A program made the position numbers and the translations under genes. 64,000 nucleotides of DNA from Warburgia ugandensis (taxonomy: Eukaryota > Streptophyta > Magnoliopsida > Canellales > Canellaceae). How positions within the stretch are numbered: position 1 is the first letter of the stretch; every line of letters begins with the position of its first letter. Below the pieces are notes generated by a model, which worked only from the letters and a program-made list of their open reading frames with translations, was not told the origin of the DNA and made no database searches. The stretch lies in NCBI GenBank assembly GCA_035236585.1, contig CP141128.1, positions 26,131,618 through 26,195,617 of the forward strand, written 5' to 3'. This document shows, piece by piece, positions 52,861-64,000 of the stretch.

Positions 52861-53280
52861 GGAGATATTGAAATAGATTACCTTTCATTATCAAAACAAT
52901 CCCATCAATCGAAGTAGTACTTGGTAAGAATGAGGATTATGTGCGTGACAATAGTGAGGAGGGTGCTTGAGTTTGAAAAATATATGTAGTTGGGGGTATG
53001 TGGATTCTATTAATGAGTTACAATATATATATATATATATATAATTTCATATTTATAATTAGCTCTTTCATCATGAGCTATATGGATTGATAGATGAGCT
53101 ATATGTGTGTACAAAGAATGCTTGAATCAATGTTGACGATCATAAAAAATCACTTTCATTGTGTATTAATTGCTAGATATTGTAAAGAATTAACATAATA
53201 TATATATATGTTTTGAATTAAAAATAATTTATAAAGTCATTTAGTATAAAAGACTTTAAAATTCTGTTACTTTTAAAGCC

Positions 53281-53314
53281 TTTTAAAGTTGTTTATCACT
53301 AAACGACTTTAAAA
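53281..53314. repeat. Inverted repeat in CACTA right subterminal region
   Basis: TTTTAAAGTTGTTTA (53281-53295) and TAAACGACTTTAAAA (53300-53314) pair with one mismatch across a 4-nt loop; further partial copies of the motif surround it. Confidence 0.8.
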
Positions 53315-53382
53315 TTAAACACTATTAAAGTCGTCACACTAAACGACATCATTATGCACAACCAAATTTACACCAATCAATA

Positions 53383-54068
53383 TGTAACATCTTTGATTTT
53401 AGAATAATAATTTACAAAGATTTTGAATTATGTGAAATCAGAGTGAAAAGAAAATAATTTTAAAATTCTCAATTTTTGGGGTTCTAGAAAGTGAAAATTT
53501 TATAGACATCAAATCTGATGTTAATACTTCGACATTGGGACTGCACTAAAAAAAAACAATTATAATGACACTAAGTTTGTTGAAATTGAAAATTGAACGA
53601 ATACGTTTTGATTTTCTTTAGAAAGGCAATTTGGTAATTTGACATAGTAGGCCCCCACTTGTAAAAATTTGAGAATTGAGCAGCTCTCATAAAATTTTTT
53701 TACTATAATTATATAAAACTAAACAATTAAGTAGTAAAAATAATATAATTTTCATGTGTGAAATTTTTCAAAGTTAAATTTATTCAAAAAATGAAGGTGG
53801 GGGCATTTTGATAATGGCAGCCCCTCCCACTTAAGTACTCTTATTTGACAAAAAAAGAACAAACCCAAGTTTGTTGTCAAAAACACGACAGGAGAGGAAA
53901 AACCTTAGCAAAGCCCACCTGGAGGAAAAAATGTAGAGAGAAGAGAGCGGAGAGGAAGAGACGAGCGATGATGATCAACAACACCCAAGAGACTCCAATG
54001 ACGTCCATTCTATGTTGATAATGCCCAATCAATGCCATTTGACGTCAATTAATGATGCCCAAACTGAC
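53383..54068 (+). repeat. Chromovirus-type LTR start, plus strand (fragment)
   Basis: Begins TGTAACATCTTTGATTTTAG, comparable to TGTAACACCCTTAATTTTTA at 62463, and continues about 690 bp with the same kind of AT-rich U3. A purine-rich stretch with GAGGAAAAACC follows near 53890. It is interrupted at 54068/54069 by the minus-strand chromovirus. The opposite part was not found in the window. Confidence 0.6.
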
Positions 54069-55893
54069 TGTGACGACTCAGGTTTTTGTAACACATTTTG
54101 TAAAACATTTTTCAAAGGCAAGGCTCTTAATGGTAAATTTTTTTCCCAAACAATGCTGCGAAAATTCTTTTATTTTAAATTCTTTTGTAACAAACCCAAG
54201 TTTGACTTCAAGGTACATAATACACATAGACATTTTGTATAAAATAAATTTTTATTGAATACCAAGAATCATCTAGTAGTTCACTCTTACACAGCCCATA
54301 TATTATAATTGCAAACCATTATCCAAATTACATAATCCGAATTTCAAACCTCACCTTACATTAAAAACACTCAATACAATACAATGTCTCCAATAAAAAT
54401 TACATATCTTCATGGAACATACCCTGCTTAATTATTTTCTTTAAGTCTTCTACCATCTTGAGCTCTTAATTCTCCTTCTCTGTTTTTGAGATATTGTTAA
54501 CATTCAAACATTTACAATATCTTAGCAAGCTATGTTTGGTAGGGGATACAAAAATATACTACTTCACTAATATAAGAATACATACCTCAATCAATATTCC
54601 ATCATGGTTATCTACTCATGAATTATCTCAACATAGGGTATATATGTTATTTATGTAGTATAGGATAAATCTATTAAAATGGTGAAAATTGCTCAAAACT
54701 TGTTCCTTCCCCTGGCTCCAACATGGGGGATTAATATTCATCAAATTTTCATACGGGGATTTTCTTTCTAGGAACTCAAGTAGTGGCATCTCATTGTGTC
54801 ATGGCATTACATTATGCCTATTATATGTGCATCATAATGCAAAATACTCAAGGACTACTATGTGCATTATAATAAGAAAATCCATGTTCACATGGGGAGG
54901 ACCATGGTTGTCACAGTGGCGGCCTTCCCATGATTGCCCCACCCAACATTTAGCCTCTCTTTGGGCATGGTATCTATCATATAAGTTTCAGGAAGCGGGT
55001 GGCCAAACCCTCATAACTTCCCTAGCATAGCATCCCTAGTCATGGGTTGTGTAAAACAAAATCATAAGCCACCATGCTTGTATGTAAAATACATTGTACA
55101 TATCAAACGATGTGTCTGTTCAACTAAGGCTGGAATATTTTCTATGCCCAATTCTTAGGGTTTCCTTAGTCTACATATCTCCTTACTTTCACCTCATTTA
55201 ATTAGATCATTGATAGTTGAATTGGATCATAGGGTTGGTTTATTTAATTAGATCATGTGATTGGATCATGACTATGCTAAGGTACTAAGCATACTTATAT
55301 TATGAAGGTCTATAATTCTAGACAAAAGATCATGTATGTATACACATGAATCCTTAATACATTCTTGTACATCCACCCACCTCAAAGTGGTATTATGGTA
55401 TTGATTCATACATCTCAACTCCATATTGTCTATAATGATCTTGATACATCTATCAACCATACGTATAAAGTTATTCTTCTAGAGAAGTATTCTTACTACA
55501 TGTGTTTATCTTATGAGGGATGCCCTACCTTTCCTTGAATCATATATGATCAAGGTTTCAAATCTTCTAAGTTCACAATCTATACTATAAGTAAAATCAT
55601 AGAAAAATACTACAATTTACATTATATTTCTTTTCTTTTTGTTTATGATCTTTCAAGATCTCTCTTGGATCTTGTTTGATCCTCCTTATCTTATTTACAA
55701 TTTTTATACAGATTAGATGATTTACTAACCTTTTATGCTCTTATTATTATTACTCAACCAGTTAATGTTTTACTGGTTGACGATAGCTTATTCCATCCTA
55801 TGTCTAGACAGCTCCTCTTATGTCACATTGGCTAAGGCTTACTAGTTGAACAGTTGAACACAAAGTGGTTACTTGAATCCTCATGTAAGGAGG

Positions 55894-55898
55894 TGTTT
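55894..55898. repeat. Solo-LTR target-site duplication, left
   Basis: TGTTT, identical to 58512-58516. Confidence 0.9.
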
Positions 55899-58511
55899 TG
55901 TAATGACTCCATTTTTGTAACCTTGAAATCCCATGTTGGTAATGAAAAGTTCACTTTTTGAGATAAGGGTATTTTGGTCATTTCACTATTCACCCTGACT
56001 AGACCCAAAAATTTGGTCCTTAGAATGGTACCCTTAGGTGCGTCTCAGAAAAAGGAATCCAATAAGACTAGAATCACCCAAAACGGAGTTAAAATGAGCA
56101 AGTTATGGCCCTTTGAAGTTCAAGGGCAAAATTATAATTAAATTGAAAACGAATTGGCCTGAGAAAATAGGGACCCGTTTTGATACGGGCACCCCCTTCT
56201 TCCCAAAGATACTACATCACTGACATTCTAGAATGCCGGTGTGCAGGGGGGGAAACCACCGCCATTCTAGAGGTTTCTCGAATGGCGGTAGAAACCCCCC
56301 TCCAGAACCCTCCTTAAGCTCTATAAATAGAGCTCTTGGGTGCCTCCAATGGCAGCCCAAAACACTGAGAAAACCCAGTCTTGGAGTTGTAGGCAAGAGT
56401 AGAAACCGTGAAAAATACCCAGCCACGAATAAGGTACACCTTAAACAACCCCAAACCCATCTCCCCCTTAGTTTTAGGTTGAATGTCCTTAAGTTTTTGC
56501 ATGAGAAACCATTCAAAACGGGGCTCTAGGGAGCCACAACAGACCCAGGGCAGGTGCCTGGGACGTTCTGGTTCAACAGGGTCAAACCAAGGTGTCCCGA
56601 GGACGCCCAGGTCACCACAGAACCAAAACGCACCCAATCCGTTAAAGGGAAACTGACGGGCGCGTTCGTGGACGTGCCCGCAAAAGAGAAAAGGGGCGGA
56701 GGCCCGGTGCGTCGGCAGACGCACGCCCTGTGGGGCACTTAAGCAGAACGTGCAACTTGATGATGCCCGGAAGCATGCGACTGCACGTGCGGGCTGGTCA
56801 CCACTCGATTGGGACGAAGGTGCATCCCAAGAGCAGTAACGCAGGGCCTGTTTTGGGCCTTCTATGTATTCTTAACACTAAAATACCCATAACTTGAGTT
56901 CTAGGACTCCGATTGAGGAGCCGCGAGAGGCGTTGTGTCCACATCGATGGTGCGAACACACCCAAACCATAAAATACCTAATCAAGCCCCTATATAATGC
57001 TAGAATGACCCTTAAATCATGATAGTGGTGCGGGGCTACTAAACCTTTGCAAACCTGACTATACCAGGGCCCAGTTAGGGACCTTAGGAGGCCCTTAGGC
57101 ATGGGAATGAACCCTTAATGCCTAAGTAGTGAGGTAAACTATTCTAGAACATATAGAAATAGGCCAAGCTAACCTTTTTCCCGTAAACCATGTCCAGGAA
57201 CGTACGAGGACAAGGGGACTAGCACGATCAAACCAAGTAGGTGTCCTATCGCTATGAGACTTTTAAAAGGAACCCATGATGCTTTGAGAATGCATGTTTT
57301 GAGTCATGGTTGCTTTTCTAATGCATGTTTTAAGTTTTTAAGTTACATGTCCTATCTTTATGCGTATATCATATAAACTTATGTTACATCCTTATGCACA
57401 TGACCTGTTTAGCATGAATTGATTTCATAAATGAACTTAGCATGCATATGAAAAATACATTGCACATATATTGCCAAGACATGTGTTACATGCATAGACA
57501 TATTTTGAAAAAGGATTCTTGTCTGCATGATACATGCATAGACATGTTTTGAAAAAAAAAAAAAAAAGGTTCTTGCCTACTTGATAGTATATGATTTGGG
57601 CTAGTAAGCTTGTGGGCACTATGACGAGAGGTTCAGGGTGGCCTCCCAGCCTCTGCCACTATAGGTGAAAAGGGTACATGCCAAAGAGGCTTGTCCTCAC
57701 TTCGATTGCTGCGGTAAACGAGGACTACCACTGGAGGTGTCACGGAACCCGTCGAAGTGTCATATGCCCCGTGGAGGCTATGACCGAGAGTCCTTAGGTA
57801 CCTGGGGACCACACAGCACTCAGGTTGTGGGCATAGTGTGCCCTACGTTTTTGAGGATTTACTTGCATGCATATGGTATGACATGAGTATGGTCGACCAT
57901 AGATCCATGAGTTGGATTCAGTTGAGCATCTTATGTCTATCATAGTATATGTTTATGATATCTATGTTACTTTTGACTTGGATTATAATATTCTTTAAGT
58001 CGTCAGTATTCTATTTTGACAATGGCTTTTAATATCGATATTGAACATGAGTGTCCAAACATGCACATGGTTTAAAGAACATATGGTTTAAAACATAACA
58101 TGCATTGTAAAACTAGTAGTGATAGACTCCTACTGAGTATAGTGTATACTCACCCAATCCTTAATATCTTTCAGATACAAGTAAACACTTAAGGATAGGA
58201 TACACCCGTGACAGAGAACATCCAAATTAAGTACAAGTAACAAGTAAGTAAACCCCTACCTTATCTTTTAGTGAATGTTACTTGATTGTAGTTACTCTCT
58301 GTAGCTGGGGCTGTGACTAACACTTTCTTGGGAATAGAGTTGATTTAAAACTATGCCATGGCTATATGATTTGAAAATGTGCTTTGACACTCGGGGTTTT
58401 ATACTAAAGATTGCTTTCCAAAACAAAAGATTTTCATGCATTTCATATTTATAAAGCAAGAGATCTCGCCTTTTTATGAAATTTGCATCATATGAAACCC
58501 GGGTCGTCACA
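55899..58511 (+). mobile_element. Solo LTR of the LARD-2 family (2613 bp)
   Basis: Begins TGTAATGACTCC and ends AACCCGGGTCGTCACA, flanked by perfect TGTTT duplications. It shares with LARD-2 the promoter hairpin (ATTCTAGAATGCCGG and CACCGCCATTCTAGA, partly decayed), TATAAATA at 56322-56329 inside AGCTCTAT/ATAGAGCT, the CpG-rich leader hairpin, and the R/U5 hairpin (58135-58151). No internal sequence is present. An A16 run lies at 57552-57567. The overlapping frames 56217-56742 are not considered genes. Confidence 0.93.
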
Positions 58512-58516
58512 TGTTT
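58512..58516. repeat. Solo-LTR target-site duplication, right
   Basis: TGTTT, identical to 55894-55898. Confidence 0.9.
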
Positions 58517-61308
58517 AAACCTCACAAACATCAATGGAAGGTGGCGGAAGAGTGAGGCTCTATTAGAGACCCCCCTTAATGACCATGTTCATCATCCACT
58601 TGCGTGACCTTAACTCAACCTTTCATAAGGTTCCTATGAGCATTTTATAATTGATTTTAATTAAATCCATGAACATTAAGATGTCATTCATGGAGTTTCA
58701 TTATTCTCCTATTTTGGGCCAAGAAATTTATATTCCTTACATTATCCTACTAACTATGGCCCTTACTATCATTAAGTCCATGTCATTCATTCCATGTAAT
58801 GTCCTTTCAACTCTTATTTCATTTAATTACATTTTCAATATAATTTTCATGTCGTAAACATTAAAGCATAAATAAATAAATAAATCTACAATTAACTCTA
58901 CTAAGCAATAAATGACAATAATAGCATTTAATAATTCAAATGGAAATCTATCATGCCTTAACTACTCATCATGATCTAATGGTCATTATTCACCTTTCAT
59001 CTCTTTTTAGGGTTTAGATCTTGATCTTTTCATTTTCTTTTAGATCTAACACATCTTCTTGATATGATTTCATTATTAGATCATTGATGCATCTCATCTA
59101 ATGATCTGATCTTTCTTAATACAACTGATCAAGAAGATCTTAAGTCATTTTATCCAATTTAAGGGCATAGATCTTGATCTATCCCAAATCATCATCATCC
59201 AGTCCATAATTCCATATGATATTTACTTCATATCTTCATCAAAACACATCCATACTGTCCAATCAACCTTGATCAAGGAGTTTTCCATGCATTTTTATGG
59301 ATCATACTACTTTTTAATTCTAGATCTCTCAATTAATCATAGATCAATCACTTATAACCATTGATTCCATGTCTTATAGTCACAAGATCATTAGTGGATT
59401 ATAATTATAGAGTTTGATCATTCCAAATTTCACTAATTATGAGAATTAGCAATACTTTTCTTTATTAACAGAATTTTACATGCATCAAAACATAAATTTT
59501 CTAAGTTCAGTAGGTTCTACTCATCAAAAGGAGTCCAACCTAACTTTTCAATCTCAATTTGGAGTTAAATTGAGATCAGAATTAGGATTTTAAGATTTCA
59601 ACCAATTTTAAGGGCTGAATTTTAATCTTACTGTTTTCATGGATTTACTTGATCTAGAAACCCAAAAAATTTACTGTGATCATTATCCTTGTTTTGGGAT
59701 CCTCTGAACCTATCCATCGGTTCAGGTTTCAATTTTGGGATCATCTTAATCATGATCCAAGGTTGTTACTATAGATTTTTGTTATATTCTCAAATAAATA
59801 AAATTTAAAAAATACATTTCATGAGTTTAGTAGCTTACAAAAGTGACAAAGAATCAATAGAAATTTTCAGATCTAAAATTAGAGCTATATTGAGCTCTTA
59901 ATAGGAAAAATATAGTTTCAAGTTCAAAATTTGGATGGCCCAGATCAATTTTGGGCTTATGAGTGTAGGAAGGCCAGTGGCTCATGCCCGTTATAGCCTA
60001 TCCCTAGTGGTCGGACAAAGGTGACTGGTTATAGGCGAGACGGTCCAGATTTAGACCGTCGGATCACCCATGGCCGAATCTCCTCTATCTTTGACCATCA
60101 ACGGCCTAAATTTCATCTCCTGGGGTTTTTGGACCCCAAGAATCCATCCAACTGCTTAGAGATTTCATCTTAGCTATCCAAGATGGTGAATCTCACCTTA
60201 TTGTTGGATCCATCGTCTCCAACTGATCAATGGCCGGGGAGATCTCCTGGAGGCCAGAAAACACCACCTAACTACCGAAATAGAAAGAGGGGATAGAGAT
60301 GCACCTACCTGGAGTATTCAGAGTACGGAAACTTGCCTAGAAAATAAGAAAATCCATGCTTGTATATAAGTTGCTGAAGCTACTATTTTTCGACAATTTG
60401 GCTGGTGAATATTCTACTAATCATTGCAAAAGTATAGGGCTTTTGTGTATTTGGATGTGCTGAACCTCTTTGATGGAGTGGTTTAAGATTTCAATGGTCC
60501 AAAGTGGATGTCTAATTGAAAAACTAGGACGATGGGTCTACAGACACACCCGATGATTCAGGGTGGAATATTCCGCTGAGTGCATCTATGGACGCGCTAG
60601 CAGAAGAAAACAGGAAGGAGAAAGAAGGAAGAAAAGAGAGAGAAGGGGGAGGAGTTTTGAGCTGAGATTTTAGGGGAGGCTAGGGAATTTCGTGATGAAT
60701 TTTTTGAACATTTTTGGGAATTTTTTTTGAGGTATTTATCGGCATTTTGGGTGTTTTTCATGATTATGTGTAATTATGTTTTATTTATTTATTTATTCAA
60801 TGTTCATTGGATTCCTACTACCACCTCCCTCTCCACTAGTTGGTGGTAGTGGTTTGACTCATAATTACACATTTTCTGGTCATTGGATTCCTTTGTGGGT
60901 CCTTGGTGGGCCCCACAGATGTGAAAAGACCACTTTGCCCTTTTAATTCCAAAAATGGAGAAAAATAGTGTTTATTCCCATGAACTCAGAATTGAGCGCA
61001 ATTAGTGGCATTGGATTTGTATTTTTGAGTACATTCCAAATTTTCATGTCTTAGTTCTCGGTTATGAGTAAAATTACCATTTTACCCTTTTTGTTCATAA
61101 TATTTAGAAAAATATGGATTTTTAATTTGAATTCAGAATTTGTCGTGCTTATAGTCATTTTGAAGCATTCGTTGAGTATGTTTTCAATTATACATGTATT
61201 GTCCTTTGATTGTACTTCTATGAGAATCTCATTTTTAATAACCCTAATATTCCAGCCTGACTTTTCCTTAAAATTCTTAATTTCATTACAAAAGTTAGGG
61301 GTGCTACA

Positions 61309-62462
61309 GTCTACCCCCCTTACGAAAATTTCTTCCTCAAAATTTCTAATTACAACTTCTCAAACAAACTAGGATACAACTTTTTCATTTCCTCTTCTAA
61401 CTCCCAGGTAGCTTCCTTGATCGTATGATGTTGCCATAATACCTTAACTAAAGGAATAGATTTGGTCCTCAATTGTTGCTCTTTCCTATCCAAGATCTGG
61501 ATTGCCCTTTCCTTGAAGGTTAAATTAGTATTTAACATTTTTGGTATCCTTTGAAGCACATGAGTCTCATCTGGAATGTATTTCCCTAACATGGATACAT
61601 GAAATATGTTGTTTACTTTTGAGAGTTGGGGTGGTAGGGCTAATTTGTAAGCCACCACACCAACCCTTTCCAGAATTTCAAAAGGACCCACATACATTGG
61701 ACTGAGTTTTCCCTTACTTCCAAACCTCCTTACCCCCTTAACTGGTGAAACCTTTAGAAACACGTGGTCACCTGCTTCAAATTCCAGGTTTCGGCGTGTT
61801 TTATCTACATAGCTTTTTTGACGACTATGAGTGGCCAACAATCTTTTCTTTATTATTCTCACGACCATCAGTTTGGAGATGAAAAGCTGTACTAAACTTT
61901 AGTGATGTCCCAAATGCCTGTTGCATGCTCTTCCAGCTTCTAGAGGTAAACCTTCCATCTCAATCAAAGATGATGGAGAGTGGGACCCCATGAAGACTGA
62001 TTATTTCTCTTACGTATAACTAGGCTAAACTGTCGACAGATTAGCTTTGTTTGATAGGAAGGAAGTGTGCCGACTTGGTTAGCCTATCAACTATTACCCA
62101 AATCATATAATAACCTACCTGGGTCCTTGGTAACTCTACGACAAAGTCCATGGTGATATGTTCTTATTTCCATTCTGGCAGTTCTAGGGTTTGTACTAAT
62201 CCAGTTGGTCTTTGATGTTCATCCTTCACTTGTTGGCAAGTTAAGCACTTAACCACACATTCCCCAATATCTCTCTTCATACCTTCCCACCAGAAGTTTC
62301 TTTTTAAATCTTGGTACATTTTGTTCCTCTAGGGTGTATGGAAAATTTAGATTGATGGGCTTCTTGTAGTAATGCTTTTTTCAAACTTGAGGGAACCACA
62401 AGTCTCCCCCATCTTAGTCTCTATTAACCCCAGTCTTTTCACACATTTCTTGGATTACTATA
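61309..62462 (-). pseudogene. Chromovirus pol remnant: integrase with internal deletion
   Basis: Read on the minus strand from 62462: FWWEGMKRDIGECVVKCLTCQQ (zinc-binding part), [13 protein letters not shown] (first catalytic Asp), [31 protein letters not shown] (second Asp, with a stop) and a decayed HLQTDG. Then a jump, without the Glu-containing segment or the following ~100 residues, leads into SRQKSYVDKTRRNLEFEAGDHVFLKVSPVKG, GPFEILERVGVVAYKLALPP, VFHVSMLGKY, QILDRKEQQLR and VKVLWQHHTIKEATWELE (172-codon frame 61350-61868). The WELE-type tail resembles the chromodomain-like C terminus of Del/Tekay chromoviruses. The polypurine tract and LTR follow on its 3' side. It is cut on the right by the LTR at 62463. 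Confidence 0.9.
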
Positions 62463-63041
62463 TGTAACACCCTTAATTTTTATAAGGAGATTGAATAAAT
62501 AATGAAATTGAAAATTTTAAGAAAATTCAGGCTGGAATATTAGGGTTACAAAAAATGCACTTCTTATAAAAGTTGAATCAAGGTATAAGACATGTAAAAT
62601 TGAAAACATATTGGACGAACACTTTAGTCTGATTGTAAGCACGATATATTCTGAGATTGTATGAAAAATCATTATTTTTCTCCATTTTTAAGTATAAAAG
62701 GGTAAAATGGTAATTTTACAAATAACCGAGACCTAAGACATCAAAATTTGGAATGTACTAAAAAATGTAAATCCAACGCCACTAAGTATGCTCAATTCTG
62801 AGTTTGGGAGAATAAAACCAATTTTTCTCCATAAAAGGGCAAATTGGTCTTTTTACACATCCATGGGGCCCACAAGGGACCCACAAGGGGATCCAATGGC
62901 CAGAAAATAAGCCATCATGAGTCAAACCACTACCACCTACTAGTGGAGAAGGAGGTGGTGGTGGGAATCCTAAGACAATTTAATAATCAAAAGAAATCAA
63001 GGTAATAATTATAAGTAATCATGGAAAATTCAAAACACCTC

Positions 63042-63049
63042 TATAAATA
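63042..63049 (+). promoter_or_regulatory. TATA box of the plus-strand chromovirus LTR
   Basis: TATAAATA, with AGCTCATAAAAATTCC downstream; equivalent to the boxes on the minus strand near 60732 and 44448. Confidence 0.6.
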
Positions 63050-63457
63050 GCTCATAAAAATTCCAAAAATTCTCCTAATGCTTCTCATGAGATTCCTTAG
63101 AATGTCCCAAAATCCTAGCTCTAGAAACCTCCTCGATCTTCCCCAATTTTCTTTCTTTCTCTCCTCTCTTATTCTCTGTGGACGTGTCCACAAATGCACC
63201 CGACACTTCAAACTCAGTGGAGATGTCAGGCACGTTTAGGGACACCTTGTCCTCGATTGAACTAGGGTTTGCGCCTCCACCTCCTGGATCATCGAAAAAT
63301 TCAAAATCAAGAAACCTCACCGGTGTATTATCCTCTCTGGTATGTTCTTCAAGTTATTCCGACAATCTGTCCAATAAACGGTGATCTTACACCATTGAAT
63401 GTATTCAGCAGGGGTGATCTTCAAAAACCCCATGGTCCCCCACCTTCTCCAGCAACG

Positions 63458-63463
63458 GTAAGT
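63458..63463 (+). other. Strong candidate 5' splice site downstream of the LTR promoter
   Basis: AACG followed by GTAAGT, about 410 bp after the TATA box. Comparable CAGGTA(A/C/G) strings lie downstream of the TATA boxes at 7969, 31183 and 37356. Confidence 0.4.
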
Positions 63464-64000
63464 GTATATTTTATGACTAAATGAATTTTCAGGACTAGGG
63501 TTTCTTATCTCTAATTCTGTCATAATTTCTTCTCCTCTGGTGACCTTCTCCTCACCAGCCTAGCATAGGTACGCCACCCTCAATCCCCTCTTTTAGTTCC
63601 GGCATAAACCTTGGTTTTTTCGGCCACCTGGGGATCTCCCTAGCCTTTGATCCATTGGGAATGATGGATCCGGCATGAAGGGTTGAGATCCCTTCCATCC
63701 ACAACTCAAATGCAACTTCTGAGTTGTTGGATGGATTCCTAGTGCCCAAAAACCCCAAGAGATGAAATCTGGGTTTTTGATCATTACGGACAAAGGAGAT
63801 TTGATGATAGGCAATTCGATGGTCCAAATCTGGACCGTCTCACCTATCACCGGTCACCTATACGTAGAGATGGGTAATCCTAGGTAACAGTCGTGGGTCA
63901 ATTGTTAATTTTTGTCATTTTCTGTTAGGTTGATCTGAGTCGTGCATTGTTTGAACTAAAAACTTAGATCTTCAATTAAGAGCTCGATATAGCTTTTATT

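Larger units (their letters stand above)
48111..53380 (+). mobile_element. CACTA (En/Spm) DNA transposon fossil
   Basis: About 5.3 kb carries a decayed transposase gene (49660-52860) and, at both ends, clusters of the subterminal motif (C)TAAACGACTTTAAAA and its complement (48180-48430; 53230-53345). Subterminal repeat clusters of this kind bind CACTA transposase. Perfect CACTA...TAGTG termini were not found, so the boundaries are approximate. The left limit is set by the chromovirus LTR scrap and the right by an LTR start at 53383. Confidence 0.8.
54069..61308 (-). repeat. Chromovirus LTR (~4.6 kb) on minus strand, split by a solo LTR
   Basis: On the minus strand it begins TGTAGCACCCCTAACTTTTG at 61308, directly after the polypurine tract (about 61310-61328), and ends ACCTGAGTCGTCACA at 54069. 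Removing the solo LTR 55899-58511 and one copy of its duplication restores GGAGGTGTTTAAACCTCAC, matching 35046-35065 of the related LTR. A minus-strand TATA-like GATAAATACC lies at about 60732. A GC-richer, CpG-containing section at 60000-60330 and a CAGGTAGGTG donor-like site near 60300 lie downstream. Frames inside it show no domain. Confidence 0.87.
62463..64000 (+). repeat. Chromovirus LTR, plus strand (runs off the window)
   Basis: Begins TGTAACACCCTTAATTTTTA and is homologous to the minus-strand LTR beginning at 61308: GGCTGGAATATTAGGGTTA, then a GATTGTAAGCACGA-type block, then GGGCCCACAAGGGACCCAC. It inserted into, or recombined with, the integrase remnant in the opposite orientation (left flank CTATA). 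Frames 63075-63850 have no recognised domain. Confidence 0.83.

Noticed and set aside
57552-57567. A16 run as the poly(A) tail of a retroposed gene
   Set aside because: It is inside the solo LTR with matching LTR sequence on both sides and no duplicated flanks.

Overview
This is a repeat-only stretch of a plant nuclear genome. There is no operon structure and no intact host gene. Almost everything that can be identified is a plant transposable element: Athila-type and chromovirus-type Ty3/gypsy LTR retrotransposons, two kinds of non-autonomous LTR element, a TRIM, an RTE-type LINE and a CACTA (En/Spm) DNA transposon. All coding regions are pseudogenes with stops, frameshifts or lost catalytic residues. 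The LTRs are unusually long (about 2.1, 2.6 and 4.6-5.0 kb), which suggests a large, repeat-rich seed-plant genome. The sequence does not allow a species call.

Layout, left to right. 1-7557: a head-to-tail array LTR-internal-LTR-internal-LTR of a non-autonomous, pyrimidine-rich element whose PBS and 3' internal end look Athila-like. 7558-15313: a non-coding LTR element (called LARD-1 here) with a tRNA-Met-type PBS, cut off inside its 3' LTR. 15314-16755: an Athila fragment on the minus strand in which the LTR/PBS has been joined directly to RT by deletion. 16756-30560: a decayed Athila element on the plus strand (LTR, PBS, gag, protease, RT, RNase H, integrase, 3' non-coding tail). It is split by a 2.7 kb solo LTR, by a composite block holding two tRNA pieces, a chromovirus RT piece and a tandem TRIM, and by a 5'-truncated RTE LINE with an 18-bp target duplication. 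30561-33043: unassigned.

33044-45051: a 5 kb chromovirus LTR on the minus strand plus the tail of its pol gene. The LTR is split by a structurally complete second LARD copy (LARD-2, 36940-43901, target duplication TGGAC). 45251-47990: an Athila LTR whose first half is inverted, followed by its PBS and leader. 47991-48110: a small chromovirus LTR scrap. About 48111-53380: a CACTA transposon fossil in which four transposase domains are still recognisable. 53383-54068: a plus-strand chromovirus LTR start. 54069-62462: another minus-strand chromovirus (LTR split by a LARD-family solo LTR with target duplication TGTTT, then a pol remnant). 62463-64000: a plus-strand LTR of the same family, running off the window.

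The elements do not form a pathway. What they record is insertion order and repair history. The most unusual object is at 25410-25535: a tRNA-Ser(GCU)-like sequence joined to the 3' half of a tRNA-Leu, itself fused to chromovirus RT at a 6-nt identity. Other points of interest are strong conserved hairpins in the LTR promoters, a perfect 135-bp CpG-rich triplication inside an LTR, and two independent LTR-internal-LTR-internal-LTR tandem arrays.
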